Assembly: GCA_009937425.1 (NCBI GenBank)
Contig: JAACFO010000027.1
Coordinates: 1-39,548 of the forward strand
From: Gammaproteobacteria bacterium
GTDB lineage: Bacteria; Pseudomonadota; Gammaproteobacteria; HK1
Reading direction: 5' to 3'
Length of the DNA stretch: 39,548 nt
The notes under the pieces were generated by a model. That model worked only from the letters and a program-made list of their open reading frames with translations. It did not search any database and was not told where the DNA came from. Shown here in pieces: positions 34,047 to 39,548 of this stretch; within the stretch, counting starts at the first letter, position 1; each line of letters starts with the position of its first letter. A program made the translations under genes and the position numbers.

Positions 34047-34307
34047 ATGATCCGCGTTATCAGCATTTCTCTGGTCCTCGCCGCCGGCGCCGCGACCGCC
34101 GGCGAGCCCATGGACTGTTACAACGACGACTTCGATGGCGGTACTCGCTACACGAGCACCGAAGCCGAGGTCCTGCGTGTCACCGATGCAGACATCTCGG
34201 CTATGCTCATGCGCATACGAGAGAACGAGAACCGATCGGTTGCCAGCGCTGAGGGCGACCCGGCATTGCACATCAGTCTCATCAGCGAGACACCTGCTTC
34301 GGACTGA
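34047..34307 (+). CDS. small secreted protein of unknown function
   Basis: 86 residues with a clear signal peptide (MIRVISISLVLAAGAATAGE, cleavage near 18-19) and an acidic mature part of about 67 residues with one Cys. Strong AGGAGG site 8 bases before the ATG makes it very likely to be translated. No family recognised; no obvious link to neighbours. Confidence 0.65.
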   Translation: MIRVISISLVLAAGAATAGEPMDCYNDDFDGGTRYTSTEAEVLRVTDADISAMLMRIRENENRSVASAEGDPALHISLISETPASD

Positions 34308-34388
34308 TTCTTCGCCGGCCAGGTATTGTGAATCTTCAGGGAGCCGGATTTATCCTGAATCTGGCCCCGAATCTGGCGTGGGGGCCCC

Positions 34389-35084
34389 ATGAGAAAAATT
34401 TCCACAAGAATGTGGGTGCACGAAGACAGTATGGCGATGTTGGGAACGCGTCTCCCGTTGCGCATGACCATCATCAAGCTGTCCGACGACAGTCTTTGGA
34501 TGTGCACACCGACACCGCACAATGCGCAGATCCAGAACCGGGTTGCTGCGATGGGAGAACTCAAGTACATCGTCGCAACCAGCAATGGTCACAATTTATT
34601 CCTGGAAGATTGGCAGAGAGCCTTTCCCGATGCCTCTGTGTATGTGGCGTCGGGAATTCCGAAGAAGCGGCCCAACCTGAAAAACTACACGCGGTTGCGG
34701 GATCTGGCCGCCCCTCCATGGCAGGAGGATCTGCAGATGCTTCCCATGGATGGTGCACCCTTCTTTGATGAGCACATGTTCTATCACGGCAGAAGCAAAT
34801 CGCTGCTGGTTACCGACTTTTTCCAAAACTATACCGGCGTGAAGCAAAAAGGCCTGGGGAAAATCATCACGAAACTGTTACTCGAACCCCTCGGCTTCAA
34901 GGGCAAGTGCCTGGCGCCGCCACTGAAAACGAAATTTGCGGTCAAAGACAGGCAGGCGTTGCGCGCATCCCTGGATCGGATCTGGAACCTGGATATCGAG
35001 TGCGTCGTCCTCGCCCATGGCGACATTCTTGAACAGGACGCAAAACAGGAAATTCGCCGCTTATGCCAGCGATTCTATGACTGA
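34389..35084 (+). CDS. DUF4336-type protein (metallo-hydrolase-like fold)
   Basis: 231 residues, soluble. The pattern MTIIKLSDDSLWMCTPTPHN, then GELKYIVATSNGHNLFLEDW, then DEHMFYHGRSKSLLVTDFFQN and VVLAHGDIL, is that of the DUF4336 family, thought to be related to metallo-beta-lactamases because His/Asp residues recur in equivalent loops. No biochemical role is established. Start ATG 34389 follows a G-rich stretch; internal Mets are possible. Confidence 0.78.
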   Translation: MRKISTRMWVHEDSMAMLGTRLPLRMTIIKLSDDSLWMCTPTPHNAQIQNRVAAMGELKYIVATSNGHNLFLEDWQRAFPDASVYVASGIPKKRPNLKNYTRLRDLAAPPWQEDLQMLPMDGAPFFDEHMFYHGRSKSLLVTDFFQNYTGVKQKGLGKIITKLLLEPLGFKGKCLAPPLKTKFAVKDRQALRASLDRIWNLDIECVVLAHGDILEQDAKQEIRRLCQRFYD

Positions 35085-35208
35085 GACTCAGCTCCGGGGT
35101 GAATCCCCAGCTTCATGCTTGCGAATCGGTGTGTCATCGCTTTCTTCCGCTCCTCACGGAGAGCATTTTTTTCTGGTGTTGACTGAAGCACGATTGTAGG
35201 GTCTGCCG

Positions 35209-36135
35209 GTGAGCACACCCGCAGTGTCCCCATCGACGGTTCCGGAGCAGCGGCCCGAGTTGGCCATGACCCTGATGGTTCTGGCGATGCTCATACTGCC
35301 TGGTATCGACGCCATTGCGAAGTGGCTGTCCACCACCATCTCTTCGGGACAGGTGGCGTGGAGCCGGTTCTTTTTTCAGACCCTGCTGATGTTGCCCCTG
35401 TTCCTGCGCACACGGGGACCAATCCTGACACCCGCGTTACCGCTGCACGCGCTGCGTGGCGCCCTCATCGCGCTGGCGACGCTGCTGTTCTTCTCGGCCT
35501 TGAAGTACTTACCCCTGGCCGATGCGATTTCTATCTTCTTCGTCGAACCGTTGATACTGACGCTGCTCGGCGCTTTGTTTCTCGGCGAGTCCGTGGGCTG
35601 GCGGCGACTGACGGCGGTGGCAGTGGGCTTTGCCGGCTCACTGGTCGTCATCCGCCCGAGCTTCAGCGCCCTCGGCCTGCCCGCTCTCCTGCCCCTGGGC
35701 ACGGCCTTGAGCTTCGCCGTGTATCTGATTCTCACCCGCAAGCTTGCCCAGCGTGAATACCCGGAACGCATGCAATTCTATGCCGGGGTGTTCGGCGGAA
35801 TCGTCATGAGCGTAGCCCTCGCCGCCGGAGAGGTGGCGAACATCAGCGTGCTGTCTTTCGTGTGGCCGGACCGCTGGCAGTGGATGCTTCTGGCTGGATT
35901 GGGCGTCATCGCCACCAGCGGGCATTTGCTGGTGGTGCACGCGTTTCGCCGAGCGCCGGCGGGCCTGCTGGCGCCCTTTCAGTACGTGGAGATCATCGGT
36001 GCGACCTTCCTGGGACTGGTCTTTTTCGGCGACTTCCCCGACGCCACTACCTGGGTCGGCGTCGCCATCATCGTGAGCTCCGGAATGTACGTATTCCACC
36101 GAGAAGCAACCCTCGCCCGCCGCGTTAAACCGTGA
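35209..36135 (+). CDS. EamA-family (DMT superfamily) transporter
   Basis: 308 residues with ten predicted helices in two EamA halves: first half about 20-147 (LPGIDAIAKWLSTTISSGQV, FFSALKYLPLADAISIFFVE), second about 158-298 (QYVEIIGATFLGLVFFGDFP). Such proteins export metabolites or amino acids; the substrate cannot be named. Start GTG 35209 with AGGG upstream. The stop codon (TGA 36133-36135) lies inside the left arm of a 22-base inverted repeat. Confidence 0.88.
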   Translation: MSTPAVSPSTVPEQRPELAMTLMVLAMLILPGIDAIAKWLSTTISSGQVAWSRFFFQTLLMLPLFLRTRGPILTPALPLHALRGALIALATLLFFSALKYLPLADAISIFFVEPLILTLLGALFLGESVGWRRLTAVAVGFAGSLVVIRPSFSALGLPALLPLGTALSFAVYLILTRKLAQREYPERMQFYAGVFGGIVMSVALAAGEVANISVLSFVWPDRWQWMLLAGLGVIATSGHLLVVHAFRRAPAGLLAPFQYVEIIGATFLGLVFFGDFPDATTWVGVAIIVSSGMYVFHREATLARRVKP

Positions 36136-36186
36136 ATAAGACAAGAGGTACCAGGCACCTCTTGTGGTACCTCTTGTCTTATTCAC
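36132..36186. repeat. 22-bp perfect inverted repeat, possible terminator
   Basis: Arms 36132-36153 and 36165-36186 are perfect complements, with an 11-base loop. The loop holds a further copy of ACCTCTTG, so the left arm can instead pair with it to make a smaller hairpin (36142-36149 with 36157-36164). It overlaps the stop of the transporter gene. Confidence 0.85.
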
Positions 36187-36204
36187 CGCGAGGCGACGCT
36201 TCAT

Positions 36205-36293
36205 AGGTACCGGTGTTGCCTTATTGTCTTATTGGGGATGTTTGACCTTTGGTCAAACATCCCCAATAAGACAATAAGGCAACACCGGTACCT
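36205..36293. repeat. 43-bp perfect palindrome with 3-base loop
   Basis: Arms 36205-36247 and 36251-36293 are perfect complements around TTT. It begins 18 bases after the first inverted repeat and ends one base before the aceK stop codon, so it fills the convergent gap. Both elements share the word AATAAGACAA and a GGTACC end. This suggests related mobile palindromic (REP/MITE-like) units that may serve as a two-way terminator. Confidence 0.9.
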
Positions 36294-36294
36294 C

Positions 36295-38094
36295 TTAACG
36301 GAGTTCTTTGTTTTTGGGGTAGATGCGGACGCTGGGTACTTTTCCGGCGCGTAGGTCGTCTTGGATGTTTTGCCAGTAATCTGTGGTGAGGAGGTCGCCG
36401 TGCACGTCGCGGAACAGGCGCCGTAGTTGTCTGTTCGGAATCATCAGGCCGGCTTCGATTTCCTCGGGAAGAAATATGACGCCGTCCTCGAAGTACCAGT
36501 CCGGCGGTTCTTCTTCGCCGTCGATGCGATCTTCGTTGCTGCGAATCTTGACGTCGGTAAAAGGCTCGAGAGCATCGTAGTCAAAGAGATATATCTTGAT
36601 AAATCTACTGACGCCATAGTTGCGGGCATCCAGATCCTTGTTGAATATATTTGCGGCGGCGTTGTTCTTAATACAATCGCCGAGATTGATAATCGCCGTC
36701 TCGGCTTCGGATTGTGTCGCGGTCTCCAGAAATACCGGCAAAGGCGTCATGCGGCGTTGCACGATGAGATACTTGAGAATGACTGCATCACCACGCAGGG
36801 AAACTGTCTCACTCGCCTCGACCAGCAATTCGTCCAGCAACGCCGGGGCGAACCAGCTGCGGTCCAGCTTCAGGTTGTAGTAGATGATGTTGTCGAGCAT
36901 GCTGCCGGTGCGATTGATCTCGTGTACTTGTCCGTATTTCCCCATCACCGATTCGATGCCGTCGAAAGTCCCCCATTTGTAGTTGGCGGTCGGTTTATCG
37001 CGTATGACTTTCAGATTGTAGGCCGAGTTTGGCGCGGAGAACCCTATGGCAACGGTTCCACGAAATCCGACCGCCGTATCGAGAACATCGTTACTACTGA
37101 TGAGTTCGTCTCTTAACTCATTCATCACAGCAACTTTTCCCACATGATTGAATCCGATGGTCGAGTAATGCAGGCCCAGAGGCCGCTTCGGCATAATGCT
37201 CTGCAAGAACTCCGACAATTCATGATAGTGATTATTGGTGACGTGAAAATTGGCAAGCGTGGAGCTGAAAATATTGTGGGCGTCTGCCTCGGAACTCAAA
37301 ACTGCATCCACATAGATGCCATCCTGGTCGTTCAGCAGCGCGATGATGAACGGGGTAACGCTTTTATCTTCCATTACCACGCGCCCGACGATGTAGCCAC
37401 CGCGGTTGCGGTAGAAGCCGGCGTTGATCATCTCCAGCCTGTTAATGGCGGGCGCGCTTCGCTGGGCGAGTTCCTCGCTCAATCGTTGGGCGACGAGGGC
37501 GGCGTCCCGGGAGCGATTCCGGTAGGGTGTCGAGAACCCGGGTATGTCCAGAATGTCGAGAATCGTTTCCCGGCTCGCGGCGGCCGCACCGGGATAGCGG
37601 CGATAAATTTCACCGGAATAATCCGCAATTGCATCGTCCGCTCTGCGAAACGAATACTCCACCGGCTCCCATTCTCCCTGGTGGATTTTGCGCTTGACGG
37701 AATTAATGAAGGCAAAGGCCAGATCCGCCTCGTAGCGGCCGTGGATAATCCGTAGGAAACCCTCCTCGACTTCGTTCCACAACTCGGCGTCCTTTACCGC
37801 CTGGGGAAATGTTTCCCTCAGCCGAAGACCGAGCTCAGAGATGCCAAAGCTGTAGAGCGCAAGCCGCCGCTTGCTGAGTGCCAGTGAGGTGGCGTGATCG
37901 CGTTCCTCGAAGGCTTGCTTGGCCAGTTCCGGGATATGCCGGGACTCGGAGTAATAGGCGGCAAACTCCTGGAGAATCCAGTCAGCTGTGAGCGCGACCT
38001 TATCGCTACGACTTTTTGCCTCGGCGATCATGCGCGGATAATCGCCGGCTTGGGTTGCCGCAGATTGCATTTCAACGGGAGCGCGATCACTCAT
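36295..38094 (-). CDS. aceK: isocitrate dehydrogenase kinase/phosphatase AceK
   Basis: 599 residues (E. coli: 578). AceK phosphorylates and dephosphorylates isocitrate dehydrogenase, steering carbon into the glyoxylate bypass. Conserved pieces: IRDKPTANYKWG, VQRRMTPLPVFLE, AAANIFNKDLDARNYGVSR, FDYDAL and VHGDLLTTDYWQN. It seems a somewhat divergent member, with an acidic insert (DRIDGEEEPPDW) near the end. ATG 38094 is preferred to upstream in-frame starts to 38166, which add basic sequence unlike AceK. Its stop is adjacent to the large palindrome. No aceA or aceB is in the window. Confidence 0.92.
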   Translation of the reverse strand: MSDRAPVEMQSAATQAGDYPRMIAEAKSRSDKVALTADWILQEFAAYYSESRHIPELAKQAFEERDHATSLALSKRRLALYSFGISELGLRLRETFPQAVKDAELWNEVEEGFLRIIHGRYEADLAFAFINSVKRKIHQGEWEPVEYSFRRADDAIADYSGEIYRRYPGAAAASRETILDILDIPGFSTPYRNRSRDAALVAQRLSEELAQRSAPAINRLEMINAGFYRNRGGYIVGRVVMEDKSVTPFIIALLNDQDGIYVDAVLSSEADAHNIFSSTLANFHVTNNHYHELSEFLQSIMPKRPLGLHYSTIGFNHVGKVAVMNELRDELISSNDVLDTAVGFRGTVAIGFSAPNSAYNLKVIRDKPTANYKWGTFDGIESVMGKYGQVHEINRTGSMLDNIIYYNLKLDRSWFAPALLDELLVEASETVSLRGDAVILKYLIVQRRMTPLPVFLETATQSEAETAIINLGDCIKNNAAANIFNKDLDARNYGVSRFIKIYLFDYDALEPFTDVKIRSNEDRIDGEEEPPDWYFEDGVIFLPEEIEAGLMIPNRQLRRLFRDVHGDLLTTDYWQNIQDDLRAGKVPSVRIYPKNKELR

Positions 38095-38186
38095 GGTGAA
38101 AGCATTACCGGATCGACGATATGGGTCAATGCAGAATTCTCGGCCCCGCTTTGGGGCGAGTCGCAACAGCGCGGCAGGAAAGCCAG

Positions 38187-39548
38187 CTACTTTTCGAGCT
38201 GAGAAGCGATTTCGTCGGCGATGACGTTATTGGCGTCCGAGCGCTTTTTCTCCTCGGCTTTGCGGCGCTCCGCGAACATGGCCAGTTTCGCGACGCGCTG
38301 CTTCTCGTCATCGTCGTCCTGTCCCGGCGTCGGGTTCTCGTTCATGAAATCCGTGAGTTCCGACTCCATCTGCTTGCGCAGGGCATCGAGCTCGGACTTC
38401 TTCCACGATTGCGTGTCTTCCAGATCCTGCTTTGCCTCCTCGGCTTCGCGATGGGCAGCCTCCGCCGCTGCCAGCAGGGCGTTGGCGCGCACCAGCTCAC
38501 TGTCCTCGGCGGATGGGGCAGCCCTGGTCCGGGGATCGACCTTGTGGGCGGCGGCAATCATATCGCGGGCAACCTTCGCTTCCTGCTGCTTGAGCTTTTT
38601 GCGTTTCGTGGCATCCGCTTTCGCCTGGGCCTTGGCTTTGGCCTGCGCCAGGGCCTTGGCCTTCTTTGCATTATCCAGGGCCTTGCGTAGCCGCTGAGCC
38701 TCGTCCTTGAGCTGCTGGCGCTCGCCCTCCAGCTTCAGCTCGTCTTCCTGACGTGCCAGCTCCTGAGTCACTTTCTCCTCGGCGATGGTGCGCGCGGCCT
38801 TCTTGACGGCCTCTTGCTTGACCAACTCCGCCAACTCGCGCTCGCTCTGGGCTTCTGCGAGCTGCTCCGCGGCGCGGGCAAACTCCGATTCGAGACGTTC
38901 GCGTTCGGCGCGGATCGCGACCTCGCTTTGCTCACGAATTCTGCGCTCGATGTCCTCTGCCTCGACTTTCGCTTTCGCGGCCTTCTCGAGCTCGCGATTG
39001 GCAGCCGAGGCCTTCCGATCCAGCGCCGCACGTTCTTCAGTGAGCTCGGCCTTGGCCTTCTCTTTCATCTCCTGAAGCTTGGCGAGCTCTTCCGCCTGCT
39101 TGGAATACTCTGCCTCCAGCTTGGCCTTCTCGACATGCAAGCGCGCTTCGTTCTCCGCCTTGAGCGCCTCCAGCCGCTCCTCTTCTTCCAGACGTTTCGC
39201 CTCGGCCTCTGCTTCCGCCGTACGGCGCGCCTTCTCCAGCTCGACGCGCTCGCGTTTCGCTTCCTCCAGCGCCTCGTTGGCCTGGGCGGCCTTTTTTTCC
39301 AGCTGCGCCTTCGCCTTGGCGGCCTTTTCTTCCAATGCCTTGTTCTTGGATTGAAGCTGTTTGGCAGCAGCCCTTCTTTCCGCGTCGGCCTCGGCTTTCA
39401 GCCGTATGGCCTCTTCCATTCTGGTGTCGGCCTTGGCCACATCTTCCGAGAGCTCCGCGGCGCGTACGTCGGCGGATGGCTCTTCTTCCGGCGCAGGCTC
39501 AGGTGCAGCCGCAGGCTTGGGCTTGGGCTTGGGCTTGGGCTTGGGCTT
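38187..39548 (-). CDS. long Glu/Lys/Ala-rich coiled-coil protein (partial, N-terminus beyond the window)
   Basis: At least 453 codons, open to the window edge. The visible N-terminal part is a Lys-Pro repeat (KPKPKPKPKP), then a Pro/Glu/Ala linker, then about 300 residues of continuous charged coiled coil (EKAAKAKAQLEKKAAQANEA and similar), and an Ala/Lys block (KKAKALAQAKAKAQAKADAT). No cysteine or transmembrane segment appears. This resembles TolA-like or cytoskeletal/scaffold proteins in composition only. Function unknown; composition bias makes homology calls unreliable. Confidence 0.7.
   Translation of the reverse strand, partial: KPKPKPKPKPKPAAAPEPAPEEEPSADVRAAELSEDVAKADTRMEEAIRLKAEADAERRAAAKQLQSKNKALEEKAAKAKAQLEKKAAQANEALEEAKRERVELEKARRTAEAEAEAKRLEEEERLEALKAENEARLHVEKAKLEAEYSKQAEELAKLQEMKEKAKAELTEERAALDRKASAANRELEKAAKAKVEAEDIERRIREQSEVAIRAERERLESEFARAAEQLAEAQSERELAELVKQEAVKKAARTIAEEKVTQELARQEDELKLEGERQQLKDEAQRLRKALDNAKKAKALAQAKAKAQAKADATKRKKLKQQEAKVARDMIAAAHKVDPRTRAAPSAEDSELVRANALLAAAEAAHREAEEAKQDLEDTQSWKKSELDALRKQMESELTDFMNENPTPGQDDDDEKQRVAKLAMFAERRKAEEKKRSDANNVIADEIASQLEK
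39515..39548. repeat. hexanucleotide tandem repeat (GCTTGG)n
   Basis: Five full copies plus a partial copy of GCTTGG, running off the window edge. On the minus strand it encodes alternating Lys-Pro in frame. Being a 6-base unit, length changes would keep the frame and only alter the repeat length. Confidence 0.85.

Overview
The window (39.5 kb, GC-rich) looks like chromosome of a facultatively anaerobic, respiratory gammaproteobacterium or close relative. The O2-independent ubiquinone genes ubiT, ubiU and ubiV, the isocitrate dehydrogenase kinase/phosphatase aceK and many c-type cytochromes fit this. No rRNA, tRNA, CRISPR array, insertion sequence or phage gene was seen.

Left half (1-16,721), all on the minus strand: one run of about 16 genes. 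In transcription order these are: a secreted cupredoxin-like protein; two MauG/CcpA-type di-haem peroxidases; a Tat-exported Rieske subunit; a large AioA/IdrA-family molybdopterin oxidoreductase; a HEAT-repeat protein; a long signal-peptide-bearing CydA-like (cytochrome bd superfamily) membrane protein; five c-type cytochromes, one carrying an ethylbenzene-dehydrogenase-type haem b domain; three tiny single-helix membrane proteins; and a second CydA-like protein cut by the window edge. The Mo enzyme + Rieske + two di-haem peroxidases is the signature of dissimilatory iodate reductase (IdrABP1P2). Here, however, the order is P-P-B-A and the module is joined to a cytochrome bd-like/cytochrome c membrane module. 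The substrate is therefore not certain.

Middle (17,054-30,639): a hemerythrin-domain protein, ubiT, and ubiV-ubiU. Next comes a two-component set with two histidine kinases, one NtrC-type sigma-54 activator and one single-domain receiver. Last is an operon of a universal-stress protein with five PCP_red-like repeats, a radical-SAM/SPASM protein ending in the same domain, and a HemY-type protoporphyrinogen oxidase.

Right part (31,165-39,548): a TauE/SafE permease with moeA, then less connected genes: a small membrane protein, a small secreted protein, a DUF4336 protein, an EamA transporter, two long palindromes, aceK and a long coiled-coil protein cut by the edge.

Main inference: good sigma-54 (-24/-12) promoters precede the idr-like operon, ubiUV, the stress/PCP_red/radical-SAM/hemY operon and tauE-moeA. 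The idr and ubiU promoters match at 21 of 22 bases. Upstream of the idr and stress-protein promoters lies the same dyad, GAACG-N3-CGTTC, centred 93 and 95 bases from the -24 element. The simplest reading is a locally encoded NtrC-type regulon. It would co-induce an anaerobic Mo-enzyme respiratory chain together with its quinone, haem and molybdenum-cofactor supply.
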